Source: Hymenobacter sp. HSC-4F20 (GTDB lineage Bacteria > Bacteroidota > Bacteroidia > Cytophagales > Hymenobacteraceae). Taken from it: 45,224 nt of DNA. The notes beneath the pieces are model-generated. The model made no database searches and was not told where the DNA came from. It saw nothing but the letters and a program-made list of their open reading frames with translations. Positions within the stretch are counted from its first letter, which is position 1, and each line of letters begins with the position of its first letter. Made by a program: the position numbers and the translations under genes. Of the stretch, positions 32,543-40,711 are shown one piece after another. Location: the NCBI RefSeq assembly GCF_019599275.1, contig NZ_JAHZTD010000010.1, positions 1-45,224 on the forward strand. Reading direction: 5' to 3'.

Positions 32543-33784
32543 TTATTCGCCCCGCAGGTAAGTGAGTTCGACTAATGCCTGACGGTAGTCTCGGATGGTG
32601 GTCAGGTAGGTATTCTGGATGGTAAAGGCTTGATTCAGGCTCTGGATCAACACCAGGTAGCTGATCTCGCCGGCCCGGAACAGTCGTTGTGACTGGCTGA
32701 TGATGGCCCGCGACTGAGGCAAGCCGGTTTGCTCATAGTACCCCAGGGAGGTGGAGAACTTGCGCGTGTCGGCCAGGGCCTGCTGGTATTGAGTACTCAG
32801 CTCCAGGCGCTGAGTTTGCAGCTGGTAACTGGCGGCTTGTGAGCGGGCCGTGGCCGCTTGGAGTTGGGAGCGGTACGTCCAGAACCAGATGGGCAAGGAC
32901 ACCCCAAACTGAAAGCGGTACTTGATGGCAGAGTTCTCAAAGGCCTGATTCTGATAGCCGACCGTAAGCGCCGGGGTGCGCCGGGCGCGGACCAGACTAA
33001 TACCCGACTGACTCAGGGCCACGTTTTGAGTGGCGGCAGCTAGGGTAGGGCTGCGCACTAAAGCCGTGCTGTCTTCGGCCGGCAAGCTGCCGAGCAGGGC
33101 TGTGCCGGTCTGAGCCAGCTCCGGGCCACTACGCCTCAGATCCGTACTAGTGACCAATGCTTCCGTAGGGCGACCTAGAAGCAAGCTCAGACGACGCTGC
33201 GCGGCTCGTTGGTCGTCCGTAGCCTGTTGCAGCTGTACCGTAACCTGCCGGGCCTCCGCGTCAGTGCTGATGCGCTGAAGGGAGGTGACTTCGCCGGCGG
33301 CAAACAGTCGTTCGGTAGCCAAACGCAGGGCTTGAAACAAGCTGTCCTGGTAGGTGAGCTGCCGTACCTGAGCTTCGGCAAACTGCAGCGCGAGGTAGGC
33401 CAGGCGGGTGTCGCGCAACACGGTAGCGCGGCTTACCTCGCGGTTGCGTTCTGCGAGGGTAATGCCGGCCTGAGCTACCTGACGTTGTCGCCGGTACACG
33501 TTGGGCAAGTCAATGGTTTGCACCACGCCTGGCGCCCACATTTCCCCCGTAGGCGCTGAAAACAGGAAATCCGGGTTGGCGGGGGCAAAGGAGCCCTGCT
33601 TAAGCGCTCGTTGCTCGGCAATTTCCTGCTCTGACTGTCGCAGCCGGGGGTGACGGCGCAAGCTCTGCTCTTCCGCACTGTCCAGGCTGACCGTAACGGT
33701 TTGCGCTCGAACCGGGTCAGCACCAATCAGTAAGGTCAGCACCACCACCCATCCGAGAAGGGCACGTATTCCAAAGTACTTCAT
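32543..33784 (-). CDS. TolC-family outer-membrane efflux channel (CusC/CzcC-like)
   Basis: A 413-residue outer-membrane channel protein. The signal peptide ends at PVRAQ (about residue 28). Two homologous halves have the long helices typical of the family, for example SLDSAEEQSLRRHPRLRQSE, VSRATVLRDTRLAYLALQFA and ALAQDTRKF-like segments, with ISYLVLIQSLNQAFTIQNTY near the end. It completes the tripartite complex with the adaptor and pump. It has no lipobox cysteine. It begins a run of four nearly touching genes (1 bp to the next). Confidence 0.9.
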   Translation of the reverse strand: MKYFGIRALLGWVVVLTLLIGADPVRAQTVTVSLDSAEEQSLRRHPRLRQSEQEIAEQRALKQGSFAPANPDFLFSAPTGEMWAPGVVQTIDLPNVYRRQRQVAQAGITLAERNREVSRATVLRDTRLAYLALQFAEAQVRQLTYQDSLFQALRLATERLFAAGEVTSLQRISTDAEARQVTVQLQQATDDQRAAQRRLSLLLGRPTEALVTSTDLRRSGPELAQTGTALLGSLPAEDSTALVRSPTLAAATQNVALSQSGISLVRARRTPALTVGYQNQAFENSAIKYRFQFGVSLPIWFWTYRSQLQAATARSQAASYQLQTQRLELSTQYQQALADTRKFSTSLGYYEQTGLPQSRAIISQSQRLFRAGEISYLVLIQSLNQAFTIQNTYLTTIRDYRQALVELTYLRGE

Positions 33785-33888
33785 ACAATCAGGTTAAAGA
33801 CCACCCGGGCAAGCCGCCCACTGTTGCAGCAGCGAGCGGCCAGGGTGGAATAGGACCGGGTACACCGCGTCCGTAAGCGAACCTTCCC

Positions 33889-34440
33889 CTACGATTTCTT
33901 CACTAGGGCCATGCCGCACTTGGGACAGGTACCGGGCTTGTCGCTGGCACTGCCTTCGCATCCCATGGAACAGCCGTAGGCAGCCGAAACGGCTTTGCCG
34001 GTTTTAGTGGTCGCATCCAGCTTTTCAAAGCGGGCAGTCAGCGTTTTACCGCTGGCTTTCAGGCTCACGATGGCTGTGCGCACTTTCGTACCCGCTGGTA
34101 CAGTAGCGACAAGATGATCTCCCTTGGGGAGTAGAGTCACCGTGCTGGTTTTATTGGCCGTTGTCAGCAGCATCACCGAGCCAGTGGTGCCAGCCGAAGT
34201 AACAGTGGCTTCTTTCGCGTCGAGTAGGTATACATGGAGCTGAGTGGGCTGCTGCACGAGTTCGATGTGAAAGCTGCCCGCTGTGCGTACGATGCCGCCG
34301 TGGGGCGACGTATGGGCGTGGTTTTCACCGGCCGCTTGGTGAGAGTGGGAGGCAGTACCTGGTTTATGCGTGTGCTGGGCTACTAGCGAGACCGGGGCCA
34401 TCAGCAGTAAAAGGGCGGGGAGCAACTGTGAGAACTTCAT
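33889..34440 (-). CDS. exported His-rich protein with C-terminal heavy-metal-binding domain
   Basis: A 183-residue protein: signal peptide (LLPALLLLMAPVSLVAQ), His-rich stretch (HTHKPGTASHSHQAAGENHA), a beta-rich middle (about 50-145), and an HMBD-like end, YGCSMGCEGSASDKPGTCPK followed by CGMALVKK. The C-x3-C and CPxCGM pattern binds soft metals. It is probably a periplasmic metal buffer or delivery protein for the efflux complex. It lies 47 bp downstream of the DUF305 gene and 104 bp before the channel gene in the same operon. Confidence 0.82.
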   Translation of the reverse strand: MKFSQLLPALLLLMAPVSLVAQHTHKPGTASHSHQAAGENHAHTSPHGGIVRTAGSFHIELVQQPTQLHVYLLDAKEATVTSAGTTGSVMLLTTANKTSTVTLLPKGDHLVATVPAGTKVRTAIVSLKASGKTLTARFEKLDATTKTGKAVSAAYGCSMGCEGSASDKPGTCPKCGMALVKKS

Positions 34441-34487
34441 GGGAGGGGTAGGTGAGTCAAAAGAGGTGTAGAGCTGGTGGCCACCGA

Positions 34488-35213
34488 CTACATTTTGTCG
34501 GCATTCTGGCTGTGCCAGGTTTTGAACTGCTCGATTTCCTTCTGTTGCGCATCGATCATTTTCTGCGCCATCTCCTTGAGCTTGGTGTCCTTGCCGTGCG
34601 CCAGCTCAGCTTGGGCCATATCCACCGCACTCTGGTGGTGCACCATCATCAGCATGTTGAAGTTCATGTCGGGGTCTGCCACAGGCTGGGGCATGTTCTT
34701 CATCATGCCGTCCATGGAGGCATTCATCTTGCTGGTGAAAGGGTCCGAGGGGTCCTGCGGCTTGTAGTTGGTCGGGGCGTTGTCCAGGCGGGTGGCTACG
34801 GCTTCCAATTCCGCGATTTCCTTCTGCTGGTCGGCTTTGATTTTCTCGGCCATCTGACGCATGGTAGCGTCTTTACCGTCGCGCAGCTCGATGTCGGCCA
34901 TGGCTACGGCACCTTTGTGGTGCTCCAGCATGTGGTGGGCGAAGTCGTGGTCGGTGTTGCCTATCATCTTCACGGCGTCCATTTTCTGCATCATCTCATT
35001 CATGGAAACCATCAGCGGTGAACTGCTGCTACCCTCGCCGTGGCCCATAGCGGAGTGGTCCATGCCGGCCATGTCACCCGAAGCGGAGGTACCGGGCGAG
35101 GTCGCCGTTTCTGTAGTGGTAGCCGTCGAATCAGTGGCTTTGTCGCTGTTGCAGCTGCTGAGCAGCAACGTGCCGGAACATAGGGCGGCAAGCAGAAATG
35201 CAGTCTTCTTCAT
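34488..35213 (-). CDS. DUF305 lipoprotein, two-domain, Met/His-rich
   Basis: A 241-residue lipoprotein with Cys21 (LLLSSC). A Met/His-rich segment (GDMAGMDHSAMGHGEG, about 46-62) is followed by two DUF305 four-helix units: DHDFAHHMLEHHKGAVAMAD and DMNFNMLMMVHHQSAVDMAQ. The paired H-H-x-x-A-V/A-x-M-A motifs are the family mark and probably bind Cu(I) or Cu(II). DUF305 proteins are frequent in copper islands, including plasmid ones. It likely buffers copper in the periplasm. It is co-transcribed with HMBD genes on both sides. Confidence 0.92.
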   Translation of the reverse strand: MKKTAFLLAALCSGTLLLSSCNSDKATDSTATTTETATSPGTSASGDMAGMDHSAMGHGEGSSSSPLMVSMNEMMQKMDAVKMIGNTDHDFAHHMLEHHKGAVAMADIELRDGKDATMRQMAEKIKADQQKEIAELEAVATRLDNAPTNYKPQDPSDPFTSKMNASMDGMMKNMPQPVADPDMNFNMLMMVHHQSAVDMAQAELAHGKDTKLKEMAQKMIDAQQKEIEQFKTWHSQNADKM

Positions 35214-35247
35214 GGGAAGTAGTTGGGTTAGTGGAAAAGGAAAGTGA

Positions 35248-36198
35248 CTAGGCCTTCACGTTGATGGTGAAGTCGCCCGTGTGGATCTGGCCACCGTGGT
35301 TGAATTGCAGGAAGACGCGGTAGAGGCCGGGCTTCTCGAAGTTGGTGTTGAAGCCAATGGCGGGTCCCTTGTCGGCTTGGTCATTCGGATGCACATGCAG
35401 GTAATTCTCCGTGTCCTCGCTGATGACCACCACGTGACCCAGGGCACCGAGGTAATTGTCCAAGTCGGTCACCGGCCGTCCGCCTTGGGTGATGTTGATT
35501 TTCATACCCAGCAACTGACCGACTTTCAGGTCTTTGTCAAAGGAGAGGGTAGCCTGGTAGCCGTCCTTTTCCCACTGCATGTCGTCGTTTTTGAACTTGA
35601 CAGGGGTGTACGCGGGTCCCTTCACGGTAATGGGCTGCCGTCCTAACTGGTGACTGGAGCCAGTAGGCGTGTAATCCTGGAACAGCACGTACTCGCCACC
35701 TTTGGGAAAAGTGTACTTCACCTTGTAGTCCCCGTCAGCGGTGTACTCGGGGTGCTCGTGGTAGAATTGCCCCAGGTCTTTGCTGACAATGATCAGGTGA
35801 ATCTTCTTCTCGTGCACCAGCGCCAGCGGCACGGGAGCCGACTCGTTGCCTGTTTCGCGCGGTGTGAATGCCAGAATAGATGGCTGACCGGCCGTTAGCT
35901 CTAGGGGGGTAGGTACGAACTTCATCTCGTACGATTTGCCGTTGCTTGCCACCTGGTCATTGTGCTCCAGGGCCATGCCACACTTAGGACACTTTTCCCT
36001 CTCCTTGGTGCTGGTCACTTCGGGGTGCATGGGGCAGGCGTAGGTGTGTCCGCCACTATGCTCAGCCGTGCCATCAGCCGGGCCGTTGGTAGGGGTAGTA
36101 ACGGTATTGGTAGCGCTACTGGAATCTGATTCAGTCGAACAGCTGGTCACAGTAAGCATGCCGGCGAGAGCCAGCAGGGAAAGCGGTATGCGGTACAT
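35248..36198 (-). CDS. heavy-metal-binding-domain lipoprotein
   Basis: A 316-residue lipoprotein with Cys20 (LTVTSC). The HMBD is canonical: TYACPMHPEVTS then KCPKCGMALEH, with Cys at 55, 70 and 73. The rest forms two beta-sandwich domains with repeated His motifs (YHEHPEY; LHVHPNDQ) near the ends of strands, each a possible copper site. ATG at 36198 was chosen because it opens the signal peptide; 16 extra codons upstream do not. The repeated H-x-H-P patterns suggest a periplasmic metal carrier. It is the second large gene of the operon. Confidence 0.85.
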   Translation of the reverse strand: MYRIPLSLLALAGMLTVTSCSTESDSSSATNTVTTPTNGPADGTAEHSGGHTYACPMHPEVTSTKEREKCPKCGMALEHNDQVASNGKSYEMKFVPTPLELTAGQPSILAFTPRETGNESAPVPLALVHEKKIHLIIVSKDLGQFYHEHPEYTADGDYKVKYTFPKGGEYVLFQDYTPTGSSHQLGRQPITVKGPAYTPVKFKNDDMQWEKDGYQATLSFDKDLKVGQLLGMKINITQGGRPVTDLDNYLGALGHVVVISEDTENYLHVHPNDQADKGPAIGFNTNFEKPGLYRVFLQFNHGGQIHTGDFTINVKA

Positions 36199-36262
36199 AA
36201 AATCAGAAATGGGATTGAACATGGGGCGCTGACGACAGCTGCCCAAGGGCGCTAGGGCGTGT

Positions 36263-36394
36263 TCAGGCCGACCATTGCTGCCAGAGCACGAAGCCCAGCA
36301 CGGCGGCTACTACGGCATAGAGCAGGTAAGAAAGCAGGCGGCGAATCGGTCCCCGAGGGGCAGGTGCGCCCGCTTCTTGGCAACAACTCTTCAT
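36263..36394 (-). CDS. 43-residue single-pass membrane protein with N-terminal Cys-Cys
   Basis: A short gene not evident from long-frame listings: MKSCCQEAGAPAPRGPIRRL at the start and a membrane helix LSYLLYAVVAAVLGFVLWQQ, then WSA. The CC pair at residues 4-5 would face the cytoplasm. I recall similar Cys-Cys single-span proteins beside copper efflux genes in Bacteroidota, without a known role. It is in the operon, 64 bp before the HMBD lipoprotein and 132 bp after the preceding gene. The frame on the same strand at 36252-36485 is a shadow of it. Confidence 0.7.
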   Translation of the reverse strand: MKSCCQEAGAPAPRGPIRRLLSYLLYAVVAAVLGFVLWQQWSA

Positions 36395-36526
36395 TGTCGG
36401 GCGGGTAATCCAAGAAAAGAGGGAGGTGATGGGCGCAAGGCAGCACCGGAGTAGTCACGAAAACGCAAAGGCCCGCTCCGGACATAGCACAGCTATGCCG
36501 GGGCGAGCCTTTGGCGCGTCAACGAA

Positions 36527-37021
36527 TCAGACCGTTAAGGACTGAATGAAAATGCGGATGTCCGGTATTTTAGGTGGCAGGTGCTCTCGGAGCACGAGCA
36601 CTACCGCAATGCTGCGGTCCCAGCGGCCGGCTGCTGGCCGGAAGAAGAAATCGTTGTCGGCCGGCAGCAAAGCTGGCGCAGGCGTCAGCAGGTGCTTTAC
36701 GTCAGGAGTCGTCAGCGACTTGAGAATGACGGCTGAGTTATCCTTGCAGCAGTCTTGCTCACCTGATGACTTGGTCGATTTGGCCGCGTGCTGGCCATGT
36801 GCTTCCTTGGCTTTTGCAGACGCTTGTTGCTTCGCCCCGTGACCGTGGCAACCGGGATGCGTGGGCTTACCTACAGGAGCAGTGGCTGGGACCACTGGTG
36901 CAGGCCTCGCCAGTACCGGATTGATAGCCGCACACCAGCACTGCCCTACGAACACGTTGACGAAGACGAGCAGGAAGCTCGTCGCCAACAGGCGTCGGAA
37001 GGGGAACAGGTTACGGAGCAT
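36527..37021 (-). CDS. exported Cys/His-rich small protein leading the copper operon
   Basis: A 164-residue protein. The signal region is LLATSFLLVFVNVFVGQCWC. Later come CHGHGAKQQ, HGQHAAK and EQDCCKDNSA, candidate metal sites, and the tail PPKIPDIRIFIQSLTV, a conserved-looking end I associate with small exported Bacteroidota proteins. It is the first gene of the minus-strand copper operon, with a perfect -7 box 20 bp upstream of its ATG. It may be a periplasmic metal sensor or chaperone; function unknown. Confidence 0.7.
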   Translation of the reverse strand: MLRNLFPFRRLLATSFLLVFVNVFVGQCWCAAINPVLARPAPVVPATAPVGKPTHPGCHGHGAKQQASAKAKEAHGQHAAKSTKSSGEQDCCKDNSAVILKSLTTPDVKHLLTPAPALLPADNDFFFRPAAGRWDRSIAVVLVLREHLPPKIPDIRIFIQSLTV

Positions 37022-37040
37022 GACAAGGAGTAAGCAACTG

Positions 37041-37048
37041 CAAAACTA
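37041..37048 (-). promoter_or_regulatory. -7 promoter element of the copper efflux operon
   Basis: Minus-strand TAGTTTTG fits TAnnTTTG exactly, 20 bp before the ATG at 37021. No good -33 TTTG lies 19-21 bp upstream, which suits a promoter that needs an activator. Confidence 0.6.
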
Positions 37049-37212
37049 GGTCACTGCGCAGAAAGAACAGGACTCCTTCTTTACTTCTATTCCCGACCAA
37101 GAGTTCCGAAAAGGGCAAGGAGCTCCTACGAGTTACCAGCAAAAACAGGTCTCATAAGGGCGTATGGACACTTCTTTGCAAGGTCGGACCAGGGAGGGTG
37201 ATTCTACCACCG

Positions 37213-37290
37213 CAAAATTATGCAAGTAGGAACCTTGATTATGTAAATCCGCAACCCAAGGTCTGCGTGCAAATTATGCAAGTTTCCGCA
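37213..37290 (+). promoter_or_regulatory. ATTATG direct-repeat array between divergent copper operons (candidate HMA-AraC operator)
   Basis: Three direct repeats share ATTATG[CT]AA[GA]T: at 37217, 37238 and 37273. The first two are exactly 21 bp apart, so they lie on one face of the helix; the third is 35 bp further. Copies 2 and 3 are each followed at similar distance by CCGCA. AraC-type activators bind such direct repeats, and two AraC-type genes sit at the ends of the flanking operons. The array is about 110 bp from copA and about 170 bp from the efflux-operon promoter. Confidence 0.6.
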
Positions 37291-37399
37291 GAGATTCCGT
37301 ACCAACTCCACCACCCACGGCCCGTTCCTTTGTAAGCGTATTTCCGGGTCTCGGCACCTCGCTATTTGGTACCGCCCGGAACCTGTTTCCCTTACCGTT

Positions 37400-39673
37400 A
37401 TGGAGCCAACGACCAAAACCGAGACCCTCGACATTGAAGGCATGACCTGCGCTTCCTGCGCTTCCTTTGTCGAAAAGTCCTTGTCCCGTACGCCAGGCGT
37501 GCAACGGGCCGTGGTCAACTTTGCCACGGAGAAGGCCACCATCGACTACCTGCCTACCCAGGTGACTCCGGCCACGCTCAAGGAAGCAGTGGTTAACGCC
37601 GGCTACGGCGTCATGGAACGTGCCCCCGACACCAGCGCGGCTGACCGGCAGGCCGAAATCGACCAGCAGAAAGCGCTTGCTTATCAAAACCTCAAACGTC
37701 GCTTCTGGGTGGCCACGGGGCTGGCCATCCTCATCATGCCGCTGAGCATGCTGATGCTGTGGCCCGCACTGATGCAGCACGTCAACATGCGGTGGCTGAA
37801 CTATGGGTTGTTGTTGCTTACCCTACCCGTCCTGCTCTACAGCGGGCGCGAGTTCTACGTGTCGGCCTGGAATGGCTTCCGGCACCGGGCGGCCAACATG
37901 GATACGCTGATTGCGGTGGGCACCGGCGCGGCTTTCCTCTACAGTCTGGCCGCCACGGTAGTCCCAGAGTTCTTTACCCGGCGTGGACTGATGCCGGAGG
38001 TCTACTACGACACGACGGCCACCATCATTGCTCTGATTCTACTGGGCAAGGTGCTAGAGCTGCGGGCGAAAACCCAAACCTCGGCAGCCATCCGCACCCT
38101 GATGGGGCTCCAGGCCAAAACGGCCCGCGTGGTGCGCCCTGGCGGCCAGGAGGCGGATATACCGATTGAGCAAGTGCAGCTCGGCGATATCGTGGTCGTA
38201 CGCCCCGGTGAGAAGGTAGCTACCGACGGCATCATCGAAGAGGGGCATTCTGCGGTAGATGAGGCCATGTTAACTGGGGAAAGCCTGCCGGTGGAGAAAA
38301 AGGCCGGCGACCCGGTGTTCGGGGCGACCATCAACAAAACCGGCTCCTTCCGTTTTCGCGTTACCAAGGTCGGGGCTGACACCATGCTCGCGCAGATTGT
38401 CAAGCTGGTCGAAGACGCCCAGGGTAGCCGGGCGCCCATTCAACGCCTGGCCGACAAGGTCAGCGCCATCTTCGTGCCCACGGTAGTAGTCATTGCCATC
38501 CTGACCTTCGTGCTCTGGTTTGATCTGGCCCCGGTGGAGGCCCGGCTGCCGCTGGCGTTGGTTAACTTCGTGGCCGTGCTCATCATTGCCTGCCCCTGCG
38601 CTCTGGGGCTGGCTACGCCCACGGCCATCATGGTCAGCACGGGCAAAGGAGCCGAACACGGGGTGCTCGTTCGTAATGCGGAAGCCCTGGAGAAAGCCTA
38701 CCAAGTGAACACCGTGCTGCTTGATAAAACCGGCACCATCACGCGCGGTGAGCCGGCCGTGACTGACTTTCTACCCGCAGAAGGACTTGCACCGGGGCAG
38801 TTACTCTCTCTTGTAGCCGCGGTCGAACGGCAGTCGGAGCACCCACTGGCGGAAGCCGTGGTGCGCTATGCCGATGCGCAGCAAGCCGTCGTACTGCCGG
38901 CAACCAACTTCCGCGCCGTGGAAGGCAAAGGAGCCACCGCTTCCGTCAATGGTCAGGCGGTTCTAATCGGAAACCTTCGCTTGTTGGAGGAAGCAGGCAC
39001 GAACCTGTTTCCCAGGTTGCGCAGCGCAGCCGATCAGCTCCTTGCCCAGGCAAAAACCGTGCTCTACGTGGCCGTGGATGGGCAGGCTGCCGGCGTAATT
39101 GGGGTAGCCGACACCATCCGGGAAACGTCGGCGGCGGCTATCCACCAGCTGCAGCGGCTGGGAATTGAGGTGGTAATGATGACGGGTGACAACCCGCAAA
39201 CGGCCGCACAGGTGGCGCAGCAAGTCGGCATCACGCGGTACTTCGCCGAAGTGCTACCCCAGGACAAGGCTGGCAAGGTGAAGGAACTGCAAGCCGAAGG
39301 CCGTACCGTGGCCATGGTAGGCGACGGTATCAACGATGCCCCGGCCCTGGCGCAGGCGGACATCGGGCTGGCTATGGGCGGAGGCACCGATGTGGCCATG
39401 GAAGCGGCTGGCATCACGCTCATGCGCTCGGACTTGACCGGGGTAGTTACGGCCATTGCCCTCAGCCGGCAGACCATCCGCACGATCAAACAGAACCTGT
39501 TCTTCGCCTTCATTTACAACACCTTGGGTATTCCCGTGGCAGCCGGACTACTCTACCCCGTCTTCGGGTTGCTGCTCTCGCCCATGCTGGCGGCTGGGGC
39601 CATGGCCCTGAGCTCGGTTTCGGTACTCACGAACTCGCTGCGCCTGCGCGGCTTCACTCCCCTCAAACACTAA
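37400..39673 (+). CDS. copA: copper-exporting P1B-type ATPase
   Basis: A 757-residue Cu(I) pump of the inner membrane. A single HMA domain (GMTCASCASF, Cys17 and Cys20) precedes the membrane part. CPC is at 398-400 (IIACPCALGLATPTAI), the phosphorylation site DKTGT begins at Asp442, and SEHPLAEAV, MTGDNPQTA and GDGINDAPAL mark the ATP-binding and actuator regions. The last two helices carry YNTLGIPVAAGLLYP and MALSSVSVLTNSLRL, the Tyr-Asn and Met-Ser-Ser signature of P1B-1 copper pumps. It leads the copA, cupredoxin, HMA-AraC operon (gaps of 5 and 13 bp). Confidence 0.96.
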   Translation: MEPTTKTETLDIEGMTCASCASFVEKSLSRTPGVQRAVVNFATEKATIDYLPTQVTPATLKEAVVNAGYGVMERAPDTSAADRQAEIDQQKALAYQNLKRRFWVATGLAILIMPLSMLMLWPALMQHVNMRWLNYGLLLLTLPVLLYSGREFYVSAWNGFRHRAANMDTLIAVGTGAAFLYSLAATVVPEFFTRRGLMPEVYYDTTATIIALILLGKVLELRAKTQTSAAIRTLMGLQAKTARVVRPGGQEADIPIEQVQLGDIVVVRPGEKVATDGIIEEGHSAVDEAMLTGESLPVEKKAGDPVFGATINKTGSFRFRVTKVGADTMLAQIVKLVEDAQGSRAPIQRLADKVSAIFVPTVVVIAILTFVLWFDLAPVEARLPLALVNFVAVLIIACPCALGLATPTAIMVSTGKGAEHGVLVRNAEALEKAYQVNTVLLDKTGTITRGEPAVTDFLPAEGLAPGQLLSLVAAVERQSEHPLAEAVVRYADAQQAVVLPATNFRAVEGKGATASVNGQAVLIGNLRLLEEAGTNLFPRLRSAADQLLAQAKTVLYVAVDGQAAGVIGVADTIRETSAAAIHQLQRLGIEVVMMTGDNPQTAAQVAQQVGITRYFAEVLPQDKAGKVKELQAEGRTVAMVGDGINDAPALAQADIGLAMGGGTDVAMEAAGITLMRSDLTGVVTAIALSRQTIRTIKQNLFFAFIYNTLGIPVAAGLLYPVFGLLLSPMLAAGAMALSSVSVLTNSLRLRGFTPLKH

Positions 39674-39678
39674 TCCGA

Positions 39679-40056
39679 ATGGACACTGCAGAAATCATCG
39701 TGACTATCACGGGCTTAGGCTTGGCGGTATTCGTAGTCTGGTACTTCTTCTTTTCCGCGCGGCAAACCGCTAGTGCCGTTTCTTCCTCCAGCGGCGTGCA
39801 GGAAGTAGACATTACCGTGAAGGGCGGCTACTCCCCCGACGTGATTGAAGTAGAGCACGGCAAGCCCGTGCAGCTGAGCTTCTACCGCGACGAGGAAAAC
39901 AGTTGCTCGGAGGAGCTGCTCATGCCGGATTTCAGTATCCGCCGCGACCTGCCCGCCTTCAAGACGACGTTGGTGGAGCTGCTACCTGACAAGCCTGGCC
40001 GCTTCGAGTTTACCTGCGGCATGGGCATGCTCCGCGGCAGCTTGGTCGTGAAATAA
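39679..40056 (+). CDS. membrane-anchored cupredoxin-like protein
   Basis: A 125-residue protein with one N-terminal membrane helix (IIVTITGLGLAVFVVWYFFF) and an exported cupredoxin-type domain. After VDITVKGGYSPDVIEVEHGK comes ENSCSEELLMPDFSIRRDLP and a loop FTCGMGMLRGSLVVK. The Cys and the CGMGM segment are candidate Cu ligands in the usual loop, although the classical His ligand is not obvious, so it may bind Cu(I) through Cys and Met. It lies 5 bp after copA and probably receives or passes on exported copper. Confidence 0.85.
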   Translation: MDTAEIIVTITGLGLAVFVVWYFFFSARQTASAVSSSSGVQEVDITVKGGYSPDVIEVEHGKPVQLSFYRDEENSCSEELLMPDFSIRRDLPAFKTTLVELLPDKPGRFEFTCGMGMLRGSLVVK

Positions 40057-40069
40057 GTGCTCTGGAGAC

Positions 40070-40693
40070 ATGACCCACGACCCAAACCCTACGCATACGC
40101 TGCTGGTACCAGGAGCCCATCGGTTGCTGATCAAAAACATGGTCTGTCCCCAATGCATCCGGGTGGTGCGGGAAGACTTAGCTGCTCTGGGCCTGCACGT
40201 ACACCGTGTCGCGCTAGGGGAAGCTGATGTAACTACAGATACTGGAGCCGCCCCCGATTGGGAAGCTGTGCGAAGCCGCTTGCAGGACGCAGGTTTTGCG
40301 TTGCTGGAAGACCCGAAAGCCCAGCTGGTAGAACAGATTAAGACGCTGCTGGTGACCCTGATTCACTATCCGCCACCTGGTCCGCGCCTGCTCAACTATT
40401 CGGACTACCTGGCGGAACACTTGGGACGGGACTACCACCACCTGTCTCATCTGTTTTCGGCTCAAGAAGGACTGACCATCGAGAAGTTCATCATCCGTCA
40501 GAAGGTGGAACGAGCCAAGGAACTGATCGGGTATGGAGAGCTGAGCATCAGTGAAGTAGCGCAGCAACTAGGGTATAGTAGTCCGGCTCACCTCTCGCGG
40601 CAGTTTCGGCAAGTGACTGGTCTTACCCCTACTGAGTTTCAAAAGCTGGGACCTGCCAGCCATGATCGACGAAGCCTGGATGCATTAATCTGA
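40070..40693 (+). CDS. HMA-like domain fused to AraC-type HTH, candidate Cu(I) sensor-regulator
   Basis: A 207-residue regulator. Residues about 16-85 follow the HMA pattern: LLIKNMVCPQCIRVVREDLA with Cys26 and Cys29, then LHVHRVALGEADV and LQDAGFALLED. A linker (about 86-140) leads to the AraC domain with two helix-turn-helices: IEKFIIRQKVERAKELIGYG and LSISEVAQQLGYSSPAHLSR. A sensor built by joining a CopZ-like fold to AraC differs from CueR, CopY and CsoR copper regulators. It is the third gene of the copA operon, and its likely target is the ATTATG array upstream of copA. Metal binding is inferred from CxxC. Confidence 0.9.
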   Translation: MTHDPNPTHTLLVPGAHRLLIKNMVCPQCIRVVREDLAALGLHVHRVALGEADVTTDTGAAPDWEAVRSRLQDAGFALLEDPKAQLVEQIKTLLVTLIHYPPPGPRLLNYSDYLAEHLGRDYHHLSHLFSAQEGLTIEKFIIRQKVERAKELIGYGELSISEVAQQLGYSSPAHLSRQFRQVTGLTPTEFQKLGPASHDRRSLDALI

Positions 40694-40711
40694 GTTTGTG
40701 TACGACCACTT

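Noticed and set aside
36252..36485. 77-residue minus-strand frame before the HMBD lipoprotein
   Set aside because: It is out of frame with the 43-residue Cys-Cys membrane protein, which has a far more protein-like sequence and its own start.
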